A stretch of 64,000 nt of DNA, from the NCBI RefSeq assembly GCF_005377625.1, contig NZ_CP040098.1, forward strand, positions 2,411,501 through 2,475,500, in the 5' to 3' direction. Each line of letters starts with the position of its first letter. Position 1 is the stretch's first letter. Of the stretch, positions 29,243 through 38,348 are shown piece by piece. Position numbers and translations under genes: made by a program. The notes under the pieces were generated by a model, which worked only from the letters and a program-made list of their open reading frames with translations, had not been told where the DNA came from and did no database searches. The DNA comes from Desulfoglaeba alkanexedens ALDC. Its GTDB lineage: Bacteria; Desulfobacterota; Syntrophobacteria; Syntrophobacterales; DSM-9756.

Positions 29243-29258
29243 TGGCGCATGCATTGCT
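29243..29258 (+). promoter_or_regulatory. Sigma-54 (RpoN) promoter of the pilin gene
   Basis: TGGCGCATGCATTGCT: GG at -24 and GC at -12 separated by exactly 10 bases, close to TGGCAC-N5-TTGC. The predicted start would be near 29270, giving a leader of about 135 nt before the pilin ATG. Sigma-54 control of pilA by PilS/PilR is the established pattern. Confidence 0.72.
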
Positions 29259-29405
29259 TAAGTGAAAATCCGGAACGGCCGATTGTGTAGGCGAAGGATC
29301 GACCCATTTTGAACCGGGAAAGGAGGGCTGTTCCAAAAAAGGCAGGGGCGAAACCGTGTGTGAGGAAGACATCCCGAAAGCAGGCAACTCAACGGAGGAA
29401 TCACC

Positions 29406-29882
29406 ATGTTCATCAAAATGAAGGAGAGTAAAGGCTTCACTCTGGTGGAACTCATGGTCGTGGTGGCCATCATCGGCATTTTGGCCGCCGTGGCCATTCC
29501 TGCCTACCAGCGCTACGTTGCCAGGGCCCGCTTCCAACAGCTAGTGATTCCGGGTGTGCGCGGCATCCTCACTGGTCTCACGACTTACTACAGCGTGAAG
29601 GGTGACTTACCGACCGGCGACACCACACTGGAGAATATTACCAGTGACGCCGACTCGAGGTGCTTTAATGTGACTTGGCCAGCCGACTGGGACTCTAACG
29701 GCTCCTTCACCGTTACTTTGGACCCTGACGGAGCGGGTACCTGCACACCTCTCGCCAAACTCAAGAAGTCAGGAAGCGACGCCGACACTCTCTCGTTTAA
29801 CGTCGTCGCGGACACCCAGGGAGGCAAAGGTCTCATCTGGCATTACAGCGGTGACCTGGCCGAAGAAATGGGTTTGGAATAG
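29406..29882 (+). CDS. Type IV pilin (PilA-like major pilin candidate)
   Basis: 158 aa. A short charged leader ends in Gly before [20 protein letters not shown], the class III signal cut by prepilin peptidase; Glu5 of the mature protein is present. The C-terminal domain has two cysteines (SRCFNV and GTCTPL) that could form the disulfide loop. The length is larger than the truncated pilins of Geobacter-type electroactive species. GGAGGAATCACC precedes the ATG. A sigma-54 promoter upstream and a membrane/TPR gene downstream suggest it is the main fibre subunit, though this is inference. Confidence 0.88.
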   Translation: MFIKMKESKGFTLVELMVVVAIIGILAAVAIPAYQRYVARARFQQLVIPGVRGILTGLTTYYSVKGDLPTGDTTLENITSDADSRCFNVTWPADWDSNGSFTVTLDPDGAGTCTPLAKLKKSGSDADTLSFNVVADTQGGKGLIWHYSGDLAEEMGLE

Positions 29883-29988
29883 CGCTGCATCGGCCAAGAC
29901 CCTTGGCTCGTGAGACCACGGGGCGCCCGGATGGGTGCTCCCCGGTTCCATCCATGGCAGGCGGTTCACGACGGAGCCGGCGACGGAA

Positions 29989-32394
29989 ATGAAAAAACAC
30001 AATATCTATACCGCGTTTCTCTTTCTGCTCCTTCTCTTTTCGGCTTACAGCAACACCTTCAGCGCAACGCCCGCATTGGACGATTTTCACACTTTCGTGA
30101 GGAACCCTTCAGTCCATATCGATGATCTTTCGCCGGCCTCCATTCGAGAGGTCATGGACTCGCATTTTGGGCTGCCGCGATTCATCCCCATGCTGACTTT
30201 TGCCTTGGACTACCATTTCGGCGGCGGGAAACTGGTGTCCTTTCATGTCACCAACCTCCTGATCCATGCGCTTTGCGCCCTGGCGGTCTATTCTCTGATC
30301 AGCCAGCTGTTTCAGGTGGCGCTCTCGCGCGATTCGGATGCGCCGGGTCCCGGTGTGAGCCGCTTTCTGGCCTTGTGCGCCACGGGGATCTGGGCCTTGA
30401 ACCCGGTGCAGACCAATGCGGTGACGTATCTGGTTCAGCGCATGGCGGCTCTTCAGGCGCTCTTTTTCATCTCGAGCGTCAGTTTCTATGTGGTCGGTCG
30501 GAGGCGGCGGATGGCCGCGGGAACGTCGAAAGGAGCGGGGTGGTGGTATGCGGCGTCGCTTCTTGCAGGGACGGCGGCTTTCCTTTCCAAGGAAAACTCG
30601 GCCATGCTTCCCTTTATGCTGGTATTTACCGAAATGTGGCTGTTTCGAGGCGAACTTGTCCTCAAGGCGTGGAACGGACTGAGAAGGCGGCCCGGATGGG
30701 TCCAGGCGGTTCTGGCGCTCTTGGTGCTTGCCGTCTGCATTGAGGCTGCGTCGGTGGCATTGGGAATGGCCCGCGGCTACGGCGGGCGTCATTTCACGCT
30801 GGAAGAGCGCCTGCTGACCCAGACGAGGGTCGTTCTCTGGTACGTGGGGCTGTTCTTCCTGCCCTTGCCGAGTCGGCTGTCCCTTGAGCACGATGTCGTC
30901 CTTTCCCGCTCCCTTCTGAACCCGCCGACCACGTTGCTCAGCCTTGCCGCCATCGTGCTGGCGCTTTTTCTTATCATCCGATTCCGCAAGAAGCACGTCC
31001 TCCTGACCTTCGGAGGCCTATGGTTCTTCGTGAACCTGGTGATCGAGTCGACCTTTGTCCCTCTGGAACTGGTTTTCGAACATCGACTGTATCTTCCGTC
31101 CGTCGGTTTGGTCGTGACGGCGGTGATCCTCCTTTACAGGTCGGTCCAGTGGATCTTCAAGAATGCGGGGCACCGGGAGCAGGTCAAGGTGGTCTGGGCG
31201 GCCTGTTCGTTGCTGTGCGCGCTCCTCTCTCTGATGACTTATGCGAGAAACGAGGCGTGGGCCACGCCCCTTTCGATCTATGGCGATGCCGTGGCCAAGG
31301 CTCCGGAGCATCCCAGGGCGCGGGCCAACCTGGCCATGTCCCTGGTGAGGTACGGGCATCATGACGTGGGAATCGAGCAGGCGGAAGCGGCCATCGCACT
31401 GATGCAGAAAGGCTTCGAGAAGTATTACGTGGCCGGGACGGCGATGCTCCTGGGTTATCTCAGCGAAGACCGGTATCAGGAAGGCATCGAGCGGGGCCGG
31501 TCACTGCTTCAGGAGGTGCCGCAGGGGTCCGATGCGGCCAGCCTCCCCAATTTCCTCCTTGCGCTGTCGGAGTGCCATCGGAAGCAGGGAGAACTTCGCG
31601 AAGCCTTCGATCTGACGATCAAGGCGCTGGAGACGATGAATCACCTGCCGGCCAGACTGTCGAAGAAATGGCTCGTAGCGTGGCAGCTGAAAAAGATCGT
31701 GGAAGAGGCGGCAGATGAGGGGATCGACCTGGATGGAGACGGGAGACCCGATCCGGGACAGCTGACCGCGGGGGCCTGGGTCGGCGCACTTCTCTTTTCG
31801 TTGAACGAAACCAAGGAAGCGGTCGAAGTCCTCCAGGCCGCTTCGGCGGAAAACCCGGATCAGCACGAGGTCCAGCGCCTGCTTCAACTGGCCGTGCTCA
31901 CCGAGGAGAAAAATCGAATTCAGGCGGCCCGGTGGTCCTTTACCCGAAAGTACCTGAAAAATCCCTTTTCGCCTTTCAATGCGCTGATGGCGGGAGCCCT
32001 GTGGATTCAGAGAGAACCTTCGCTCCGGTGGTTCGAACCCTTGGGGATGCGACTGCTGGAGGGTGCTCTGGCTCTCGATGAAACGGCCGTGGACGCGCTC
32101 CTGTTGAAGGGGTGGTACGCCTACGAGCGAGGCGACGTCCATGAGGCGGTGGATGCAGCGAAGCGGGCCATCGAAAGGGATCCTCAGTACGCCAAGGCCT
32201 GGCTCGGACTGGGATTCTTCGCTTCCGGGGCCGGTTCCTTTGAAACGGCCAAGGCCGCCTTTGAACAGACATTGGAACTCTACCCGGGATATCCCAAGCG
32301 AGCGGCCGTCGAGGGCATGATCCAGGGCCTGGTGGCTCGAATGAGGGAGGACGCCGAGCAGACGGTTTCGTTCGAGCGGCTTCCCCAGGGATGA
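29989..32394 (+). CDS. Multipass membrane protein with C-terminal TPRs, candidate GT-C glycosyltransferase (TMTC-like)
   Basis: About 801 aa. Residues 1 to about 440 contain roughly ten hydrophobic helices. An early luminal acidic/His-rich loop is present (LDDFHTFVRNPSVHIDD, then FGLPRFIPMLTFALDYHFGG), in the style of GT-C/TMTC O-mannosyltransferase-like proteins. Residues about 440-801 hold TPR repeats (for example ARANLAMSLVRYG and AKAWLGLGFFASGAGSFETAKAAFEQTLELYPGYPK would read as one, taken in pieces). It follows the pilin gene by 106 bp on the same strand and may glycosylate pilin. The reaction is not shown by sequence alone. Start 29989 (MKKHNIYTAFL) begins the first helix; an upstream frame to 29935 is not supported. 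Confidence 0.72.
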   Translation: MKKHNIYTAFLFLLLLFSAYSNTFSATPALDDFHTFVRNPSVHIDDLSPASIREVMDSHFGLPRFIPMLTFALDYHFGGGKLVSFHVTNLLIHALCALAVYSLISQLFQVALSRDSDAPGPGVSRFLALCATGIWALNPVQTNAVTYLVQRMAALQALFFISSVSFYVVGRRRRMAAGTSKGAGWWYAASLLAGTAAFLSKENSAMLPFMLVFTEMWLFRGELVLKAWNGLRRRPGWVQAVLALLVLAVCIEAASVALGMARGYGGRHFTLEERLLTQTRVVLWYVGLFFLPLPSRLSLEHDVVLSRSLLNPPTTLLSLAAIVLALFLIIRFRKKHVLLTFGGLWFFVNLVIESTFVPLELVFEHRLYLPSVGLVVTAVILLYRSVQWIFKNAGHREQVKVVWAACSLLCALLSLMTYARNEAWATPLSIYGDAVAKAPEHPRARANLAMSLVRYGHHDVGIEQAEAAIALMQKGFEKYYVAGTAMLLGYLSEDRYQEGIERGRSLLQEVPQGSDAASLPNFLLALSECHRKQGELREAFDLTIKALETMNHLPARLSKKWLVAWQLKKIVEEAADEGIDLDGDGRPDPGQLTAGAWVGALLFSLNETKEAVEVLQAASAENPDQHEVQRLLQLAVLTEEKNRIQAARWSFTRKYLKNPFSPFNALMAGALWIQREPSLRWFEPLGMRLLEGALALDETAVDALLLKGWYAYERGDVHEAVDAAKRAIERDPQYAKAWLGLGFFASGAGSFETAKAAFEQTLELYPGYPKRAAVEGMIQGLVARMREDAEQTVSFERLPQG

Positions 32395-32420
32395 CTTCTT
32401 TCGCCCGGGCGCGAAAGAAA

Positions 32421-32680
32421 TTGGTAGCGTTCTAAAGTGGAGACCTTAAGCAAAAGGATAACGAGGGTGAAAAAATCCCCCTCTCCCTTGATGGGAGAGG
32501 GTTGGGGTGAGGGTGATAAAATCAATGTATGTCAATCAGTTACATTCCCCTCCCCTTAATCCCCTCCCACAAGGGGAGGGGAAATAGAATTTCACCTTGT
32601 TCCCAAGCTCCAGCTTGGGAACACAAGTGTGGAGAAGCTCCAGCTTCGATTCCCATGAAGCCGTTCTTAAGCCGGAATCG
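32421..32680. repeat. Truncated TTGGTAGCG element followed by a type A repeat
   Basis: Left end TTGGTAGCGTTCTAAAGTGG at 32421, then type B hairpins to about 32592. The right terminal repeat is missing: a type A element (32599-32680) takes over directly after GAAATAGAATTT. The gene gap 32395-32792 holds nothing else recognisable. Confidence 0.7.
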
Positions 32681-32792
32681 GGAAGGTTTGCACCTGATTA
32701 TTGAAATGTTAGGACGGTGCGTGCATGGGCGGAGGGACCCTTCGGCGGTATCGGCGGGTATCCAAGGGCGAGGGCAACCAGATGGGGGCACC

Positions 32793-33284
32793 ATGGTGAC
32801 AGCCTCACAGGGAAGATCTTTCGGAGCGGGGGACAAAACGAGCGGACGAGCCGGTTTCACGCTGGTTGAACTCATGGTCGTTGTCGCGATCATGGGAATC
32901 CTGGCTGCCGTTGCGGTTCCACACTACTTCAACTACGTGAACCAGTCCCATCAGAGCGAGCCGGTGTGGCGGCTCATGAATGCCAAGATGGATCAGGAAA
33001 TCTTTTGGGAAGAAAACAATCGATATGCCGGAACCATCGGTTGTCTCGCATCGTTCGGGAACGACTGCGGCATCACGGCCTACAGCACTCAAAACGGCTA
33101 CGAGATCACGATAACCTCCGCGGGGACGACTTCGTATACGATCGAGGCTAAAAAGAAGGTCTACGATTACGCTCCGACGGATATCATTCGGCTCGAGGTG
33201 ACCGCCGAGACGCCCGATGCGTTGCCGGATGTCGTCAATCCCGAGGCCATTGAATTTTCGGTGTTCAAATGGATTCTCGAGTGA
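32793..33284 (+). CDS. Type IV pilin-like protein (minor pilin, PilE/PilA-type)
   Basis: About 163 aa. Leader of about 21 residues ending AG before [20 protein letters not shown], with Glu5 present. The C-terminal domain has a Cys pair (GCLASFGNDCG). The start at 32793 (MVTASQGRSF) gives a normal leader; the longer frame to 32529 is translated from repeats. It heads a tightly packed minor-pilin operon: lipoprotein, FimT-like, PilV-like, PilW-like and PilX-like genes follow with overlaps. Confidence 0.86.
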   Translation: MVTASQGRSFGAGDKTSGRAGFTLVELMVVVAIMGILAAVAVPHYFNYVNQSHQSEPVWRLMNAKMDQEIFWEENNRYAGTIGCLASFGNDCGITAYSTQNGYEITITSAGTTSYTIEAKKKVYDYAPTDIIRLEVTAETPDALPDVVNPEAIEFSVFKWILE

Positions 33285-33289
33285 GGTCC

Positions 33290-34060
33290 ATGGCATTCAG
33301 GGGATGGAATATCGCCGTCGTCGTTTTTGCGGCCGTGGCCGGGTTTCTGCTGTTTGGATGTTCCGCTGACCCCCGGGAAGACGCGGGCGTTCAGTCCCGC
33401 GGGAAGCATTCCGATACCCCTCGATCCGAGGAAGGTGTCCGGACGGCGGAATCGGCAAGCGTTCCGGCGAGGCGGGCCGAAGGATCCGGGTTGCAGGAAC
33501 GGGTTCGGATCGAGGCCATAGCCTTTGAGCCTTCGGTGCCGGTTACAGGCGACCGGCTGCGGGCGACCGTTGAGCTCGACAATCCGGATGGCGCCGATGT
33601 CCGGCTCATCCATCGCTGGAAGGTCAACGGCGAGACGGTTTCCGAGGCTGAGAGCGACACCCTGGAGCACCCGCTGAGGTTCGGCGATTTTGTGGAACTG
33701 GAGGTGGTTCCGGTGACCGCGGCCGGCGAAGGCCGGCGACTCAGTGAATCCATCTCCGTCGCCAATGCGCCGCCGTTCATGAAACTGACAGGGCAGGAAG
33801 TGGATGGAGCGTCCACGTACACGGCGGGGCTCGAGGTGGAAGATCCTGAAGGCGACGCAGTGGTTCTGGAGTTGCGGGAAGGACCGGAAGGCATGCGGCT
33901 GGATCCGTCAATGGGGCGGCTGATCTGGCCGATTCCTGAAAACGTGGAAGGGTCGTTTGATGTGGCCGTTTCCGGCCAGGACACCCATGGAGGGGAGTCT
34001 CTTCTGAGGTTTCAGGTGAAGGTCTCGAGAATGCCGAATCCGGCGGGGCGGAACCCATGA
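33290..34060 (+). CDS. Putative lipoprotein in minor pilin operon, Ig/cadherin-like
   Basis: About 256 aa. Signal peptide with lipobox LFGC at residue about 24, then a low-complexity linker. Two beta-rich repeats follow that look like bacterial Ig/cadherin-like modules (IEAIAFEPSVPVTGDRLRA; and LEVEDPEGDAVVLELREGPEGM). It starts 5 bp after the pilin-like stop and ends with an ATGA overlap into the FimT-like gene, so it is part of the operon. No known pilus protein is recognised; an outer-membrane anchor or tip-interacting protein is possible. Function unassigned. Confidence 0.75.
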   Translation: MAFRGWNIAVVVFAAVAGFLLFGCSADPREDAGVQSRGKHSDTPRSEEGVRTAESASVPARRAEGSGLQERVRIEAIAFEPSVPVTGDRLRATVELDNPDGADVRLIHRWKVNGETVSEAESDTLEHPLRFGDFVELEVVPVTAAGEGRRLSESISVANAPPFMKLTGQEVDGASTYTAGLEVEDPEGDAVVLELREGPEGMRLDPSMGRLIWPIPENVEGSFDVAVSGQDTHGGESLLRFQVKVSRMPNPAGRNP

Positions 34061-34527
34061 CCCGGAGACGATCCAAAGCCCAGGACGGCATGACCCTGGT
34101 GGAACTGATGGTGGTGGTGGCACTCGTCGCCACTCTCTTGGCGTTGAGTGCCTGGGGACTGGGCGGTCCCATCGGCGAAGAACGCCTGCGTTCGACGGCG
34201 CGTTTACTCGTTTCACACCTGGAAGAAGCGAAGATGCTGGCCCGGGAAAAAGGGATCGACCACACCGTTGTCTTCAATCCCAACAACCGAGAGTACCGGG
34301 TTTTTCGCGACAGCAATGAGGATGGGAACCTGGACGGCGGGGAAACGGTTGTCCGAACGGTTCAGCTGCCGGAAGATGTGACCATTTCAAGTAATAAGCC
34401 CTTCCTGCGGTTTAATTCCCGGGGCAGGGCTGAAGTCACATTGGCGACCATCACCGTCAAGTCCACTAAATCGGATTCTGAAATGACGGTCTCGGTTAAT
34501 CTCCTCGGGCGAGTAGAATTGAAATGA
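34057..34527 (+). CDS. GspH/FimT-family minor pseudopilin
   Basis: 156 aa. Leader RRRSKAQDG is followed by [20 protein letters not shown] with Glu5. The next segment, RSTARLLVSHLEEAKMLARE, is the GspH/FimT hallmark. It would prime pilus assembly at the inner membrane. The ATG overlaps the lipoprotein stop (ATGA) and its own stop overlaps the PilV-like start in the same way. Confidence 0.87.
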   Translation: MTRRRSKAQDGMTLVELMVVVALVATLLALSAWGLGGPIGEERLRSTARLLVSHLEEAKMLAREKGIDHTVVFNPNNREYRVFRDSNEDGNLDGGETVVRTVQLPEDVTISSNKPFLRFNSRGRAEVTLATITVKSTKSDSEMTVSVNLLGRVELK

Positions 34528-34922
34528 CCCACCGGCCTTCGGAAGGTTTTACGCTCATCGAGGTCATGGTGTCGCTCATGATCCTGGGGGTGAGTCTTTT
34601 GAGCCTCTGGGGCTTTCACTGGACTTCCCAGCCTATCAATATGAAGAACAGCAGGGAAACCACGGCGCTCTTCCTGGCTGAAGACAGGCTCGAGAATTTT
34701 CGGGCTGCAGCCGAAGGCGGCATTGCTCTTCCCGCAGGAACCACCACGGAGAGCCTGCCGTTTGGAAACATAAATTTTGTCAGAACATCCACCGTGACCC
34801 AAGAGTATCCCTCCAACATTGAGATCAAGGTGGAATGGCAGGAGAAGTGCGCTATGCAAGGCTCGGTTGTGCTCCGGACCTTTATTGTATTGCCCAGTGA
34901 CCTTGCGGGGGAAGGGGCGTGA
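34524..34922 (+). CDS. PilV-like minor pilin
   Basis: 132 aa. HRPSEG precedes FTLIEVMVSLMILGVSLLSL, the PilV-type N-terminus with Glu5. The remaining domain is short with one cysteine (EKCAMQG). Overlaps the FimT-like gene by ATGA and the PilW-like gene by GTGA, showing translational coupling. Confidence 0.85.
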   Translation: MTHRPSEGFTLIEVMVSLMILGVSLLSLWGFHWTSQPINMKNSRETTALFLAEDRLENFRAAAEGGIALPAGTTTESLPFGNINFVRTSTVTQEYPSNIEIKVEWQEKCAMQGSVVLRTFIVLPSDLAGEGA

Positions 34923-35911
34923 AACGATCTTCGGTTGAACCCATGCGCCGATCCATGGGCATGACGTTGGTTGAGCTCATGGTTTCTTTGTGTATCCTCG
35001 CCATTGTCATGGTGGCGGTCGTGGGTATCTTCGGTGCACAATATCGAAACATGGGGCGGGATCACGGTATCAAGGAAGCAACCCGGGAAGGCCAGATCAT
35101 TTTTGAATTTCTCAGGCTGGATCTCATGGAGGCCGGATGGTCGGTGGCGCCGGAGATGTCCTTTTACTTTGAAGATGGCGGAACGGGGCGCAGTGACAAG
35201 ATTTACATCAATGATACGGCGCTCATCGATATTGACGAGGACGAGCACATGGATCAGCTGATTTCGGAAGACTGTCCCGGCTGCAGCCGCATTGAGGCGG
35301 GTTCGGGAACGAGTTCGGTCACCGTGAACGAGCTGGATGTCAATGGGGACGGTAAAAATGATTTTCGGGGTGCCGCCTATCAATTTGTGATTTCGGACGA
35401 CGGTCTTTCCAAGGTAGCCAAAATTAACACGGTTTCCGGTAACCAGCTCAACCTGGAAGTTGAGCTCGGCGGCACCTGGCTGGCTCCCGCCGTCTACTAT
35501 TGCGTCGACGACGGCAACGCGGACTGCCACCCTGATTCTTCTACGGACCCCCTCTGGGTGTTGCGGCGAAGCGATCGAAGTTCCGGGGGGCGTCAAGTGG
35601 TTGCGGAAAACGTGGTGGACCTGCAGGTCGCCTACCGGGATGCCGACGGAGAATACTGGTACGGTGAGGCGGGATGTGATGGAAGCGGCACGGGTCCTGG
35701 AAAATGCGAGATGAGCCCCTTCGATCCTCGAAGTATCGATCTCGTGCGCCTCACGCTGGTGGTGCGGAGCAGGCATCAGAGTCGCGATCTTCTGGGGGAT
35801 CCCCGGTATTGCCGCCCGGCGGTGGAAAACCGCGAGGCGGGCGTCGGTCCGGACGAATGCGGCCGCATCTACCAGGTGTTTTCCATGATGATCCATCCCC
35901 GGAACAACTGA
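34919..35911 (+). CDS. PilW-like minor pilin
   Basis: 330 aa with GTG start inside the PilV-like stop. Cleavage motif G before MTLVELMVSLCILAIVMVAV with Glu5. The large C-terminal domain carries a dense acidic stretch (DTALIDIDEDEHMDQ; VNGDGKNDFRG) that resembles calcium-binding loops, and paired cysteines. PilW is part of the tip complex with PilV, PilX and PilY1. Confidence 0.85.
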   Translation: MKRSSVEPMRRSMGMTLVELMVSLCILAIVMVAVVGIFGAQYRNMGRDHGIKEATREGQIIFEFLRLDLMEAGWSVAPEMSFYFEDGGTGRSDKIYINDTALIDIDEDEHMDQLISEDCPGCSRIEAGSGTSSVTVNELDVNGDGKNDFRGAAYQFVISDDGLSKVAKINTVSGNQLNLEVELGGTWLAPAVYYCVDDGNADCHPDSSTDPLWVLRRSDRSSGGRQVVAENVVDLQVAYRDADGEYWYGEAGCDGSGTGPGKCEMSPFDPRSIDLVRLTLVVRSRHQSRDLLGDPRYCRPAVENREAGVGPDECGRIYQVFSMMIHPRNN

Positions 35912-35940
35912 GAAGAACGCCTTAGGATTTGGAGTGAACC

Positions 35941-36462
35941 GTGCGTCGGTCCATGTCTGAAATGGTCGGGAACCAGGACGGGCTCGCCATGGTCCTGGCG
36001 ATGTCGCTTGTCGCCCTGCTTTCCGTTCTGGGCATCTGGATGATTGTGGAAAGCGGAAACACCTACCGGATGACTCAATCGGTCGAGCGCAACGCGGTCA
36101 CGTTCAACCTCGCGGAGGGAGCATTGGAACTGAGCTGGCAATACCTTCTAGAGAAATCCAACGAAGACCTTCTCAGGAACGTGAAGGACGTCCGGCAACA
36201 GCAAGAAGTGACGCCGACCGGTATCGCGTATATGGCTTCCGACCAAGAGGTGGTCCCAGGGCATCCGGAATCAGGGATGGTGACCCCGGTGCTGATTTTC
36301 GAGGATTCAAGGGTCCTTCCGGGTTGGGACATCAGCAAGTTTCGAGGCTACTACTACCGGGCCGAAGGGAAAGGCGTCAAACCTTTGCCCGGAAGCCGCG
36401 GCGACGCCAAGACGGAGGTACTCAGAGTCGTCCAAAAGATAGGCCAGGTCCGCCCGCGTTGA
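35941..36462 (+). CDS. PilX-like minor pilin assembly protein
   Basis: 173 aa. N-terminal QDG before LAMVLAMSLVALLSVLGIWM, the PilX_N pattern in which Phe1 and Glu5 are not conserved. The conserved ATFNLAEGALE-like segment reads AVTFNLAEGALELSWQY. It starts 29 bp after the PilW-like stop with weak ribosome-binding sequence. In other genomes pilY1 follows; here PilY1 lies 2 kb away on the other strand. Confidence 0.82.
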   Translation: MRRSMSEMVGNQDGLAMVLAMSLVALLSVLGIWMIVESGNTYRMTQSVERNAVTFNLAEGALELSWQYLLEKSNEDLLRNVKDVRQQQEVTPTGIAYMASDQEVVPGHPESGMVTPVLIFEDSRVLPGWDISKFRGYYYRAEGKGVKPLPGSRGDAKTEVLRVVQKIGQVRPR

Positions 36463-36843
36463 ATCAGGGCTTCCACCTTGTTCCCAAGCTCCAGCTTGGG
36501 AACACAGTTGTGCAGAAGCTCCAGCTTCGATTCCCATGAGGCCGTTCCCAAGCCAGAGCTTGGGAACGAGTGGAATTCTATTTCCCCTCCCCTTGTGGGA
36601 GGGGATTAAGGGGAGGGGAATGTAACTGATTGACATACGTTAATTTTCTCACCCTCACCCCAACCCTCTCCCATCAAGGGAGAGGGGGATTTTTTGACCT
36701 TGTTGCCAAGCTGTACCTTCCACCTTGTTCCCAAGCTCCAGCTTGGGAACGAGGGGAAACGGAGCTGATGCGCTTGCTGCTTCAAGGCCATCTGGTTCTA
36801 CCTCAGAGGGTCACCCTGGATGTCGTTCTAAAAGATCCGCACC
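36463..36843. repeat. Intergenic repeats: type A, type B and a 117-bp duplicated element
   Basis: Type A triple hairpin at 36480-36567, type B hairpins at about 36580-36700, then a 117-bp element at 36727-36843. That element recurs in inverted orientation at 46289-46405 with a single mismatch. Its inner edge touches the stop codon of the dsbC-like gene. No gene is visible. Confidence 0.8.
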
Positions 36844-37614
36844 TTACTCCTTGAGCCGCTGCAACAGTCTTTCTTTCGACATCACGCCCAGGTGGTAAGT
36901 GCCGTCGGGAAATATGTAAGCCGGTGTACCCGCAATGCCTTTGCTTGAAAGGAAACCGACGGTTTCTTCGATGAGCCTGCGGCCTTCGTCGCACTGGTTG
37001 TCCGACTGGTATCCCGAACGAAATTCGTGCATGCCCTTCTTGTCGCAAATCACTGAAATGCACAGTTCCTTGGCGCCCTTGTGGGAGGCGAGGGGAAAGA
37101 AGAGAATCTTGGCCGACAGGTCCCCGTTTTGCGCCATATCTTCCAGGATCTTTTCGGCTCGAGCGCAATAAGGACACTGAGGATCCGTGGCCAGGTAGAC
37201 CACCGGTTCCTGGTCTCCCAGGCGCAAAGCCGCCAGATCTTCCAGCTTCTTCATTTCTTCGGCGGTAAATCGGTTGCCGGCTTCCGTGGCTCGGCGCGTC
37301 AAGTTGACGCCGCGCTCAACGTCGATGATTTCACCCAGAAAGAAAAAGGCACCGTCTTTGTCCACGTAAAAGATACGCTGCTGCCCCTTGAAGAGCACCT
37401 GCACTTCGCACCAGCCGGATACGGGAGCCGGCTGCACGCTTCTGATTTCGGCCTCTTTTGGGAAGACTCTGGAGGCGAGGCTTCTCACATGCTCCAGATC
37501 CGGGCAATCCCCGGAAGTCCCTTCCGTCTGCGGCGGAGCAGCGGCGGCCGCCGCGAAAAACAAGAGGACCAAGAGGCACAGACATCGCCGGAAACGTAAG
37601 GTACCTGATCTCAT
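36844..37614 (-). CDS. DsbC/DsbG-like periplasmic thiol:disulfide oxidoreductase
   Basis: About 256 aa. A signal peptide (residues about 1-27) precedes a DsbC-type N-terminal dimerisation region and a thioredoxin fold with the CPYC active site at residues 147-150 (TDPQCPYCARAEKIL). The cis-Pro loop is GIAGTPAYIFPDG. DsbC isomerises wrong disulfides in secreted proteins. Start 37614 (MRSGTLRFRR) has GGAAGGGG upstream; the longer frame runs into repeats. It lies between the minor pilins and the Cys-rich PilY1, both likely clients. Confidence 0.88.
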   Translation of the reverse strand: MRSGTLRFRRCLCLLVLLFFAAAAAAPPQTEGTSGDCPDLEHVRSLASRVFPKEAEIRSVQPAPVSGWCEVQVLFKGQQRIFYVDKDGAFFFLGEIIDVERGVNLTRRATEAGNRFTAEEMKKLEDLAALRLGDQEPVVYLATDPQCPYCARAEKILEDMAQNGDLSAKILFFPLASHKGAKELCISVICDKKGMHEFRSGYQSDNQCDEGRRLIEETVGFLSSKGIAGTPAYIFPDGTYHLGVMSKERLLQRLKE

Positions 37615-38348
37615 TGCAGCTTCCCCTTCCTTCTCTTGGTGGAGCGCCCTTGCCCGCGACCCGTAGAACCGGCAATCCCGCGTTGACCTTGATCGCCGGC
37701 AAGTAGGGGCGCAGCGCCGCTGCGCCCCTACAGGGGATCGGCCCGGTTCCACCTTCTCCCCCCTCCCCTTAATCCCCTCCCACAAGGGGAGGGGAAATCG
37801 AATTCCACCTTGTTCCCAAGCTCCAGCTTGGGAACACAACTGTGCAGAAGCTCCAGCTTCGATTCCCATGAGGCGGTTCCCACGCCAGAGCTTTTGGGAA
37901 CGAGGGGAAAGTCAAAAAATCACCCCCTCCCCTTAATCCCCTCCCACAAGGGGAGGGGAAATCGAATTCCACCTTGTTCCCAAGCCCGCGACCCGTAGAA
38001 CCGGCAATCCCGCGTTGACTCTGGTCGCCGGCAGGCCGGCTCCTACAAAAGGGTGCGGGTCACGCGTTTGTCGTCCGATCGGCGGGCGGGAGCGCCGCCG
38101 ACACCAGCCGGACCGTCAATGTCTTGCCGTTTTCTGGATGAAACGTATTCTCGGACACGCTCCTATAGATCGAACCCATGGGATGTTCACGGCGCAGAGA
38201 TTGCGAAAACGGACACGGGGTTCCCGCCCGCGTCGGCACTTCGTTTCCGGTCAGCGATCACGAGCGGGAACCCCGGCATTATCGGTGCTTCGGTTCTAAA
38301 TTGCAATGCGCTGTGCAGCAGTCTCGGCGTTCTTTTCACCAGATGTGG
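37615..38348. repeat. Intergenic repeats between dsbC-like gene and pilY1
   Basis: Type D palindrome GTAGGGGCGCAGCGCC ending GCCCCTAC at 37703-37731. Type B hairpins at about 37758-37800 and 37920-37962. Type A at 37811-37901. A 52-base segment at about 37652-37703 is repeated nearly exactly at 37984-38035 (CCCGCGACCCGTAGAACCGG onward), the second copy ending in an inverted type C unit (to about 38047). The remaining 300 bases to pilY1 show no supported gene. Confidence 0.65.

Noticed and set aside
29259-29405. c-di-GMP (GEMM-type) riboswitch in the pilin leader
   Set aside because: A GGGGCGAAACC and later CGAAAGC look loosely similar, but the paired regions and tetraloop receptor of the aptamer could not be laid out convincingly. 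A covariance-model search would decide.
32529-32792. N-terminal extension of the pilin-like gene
   Set aside because: The extension is translated from type A and B repeats, and would place the prepilin leader more than 100 residues from the N-terminus.
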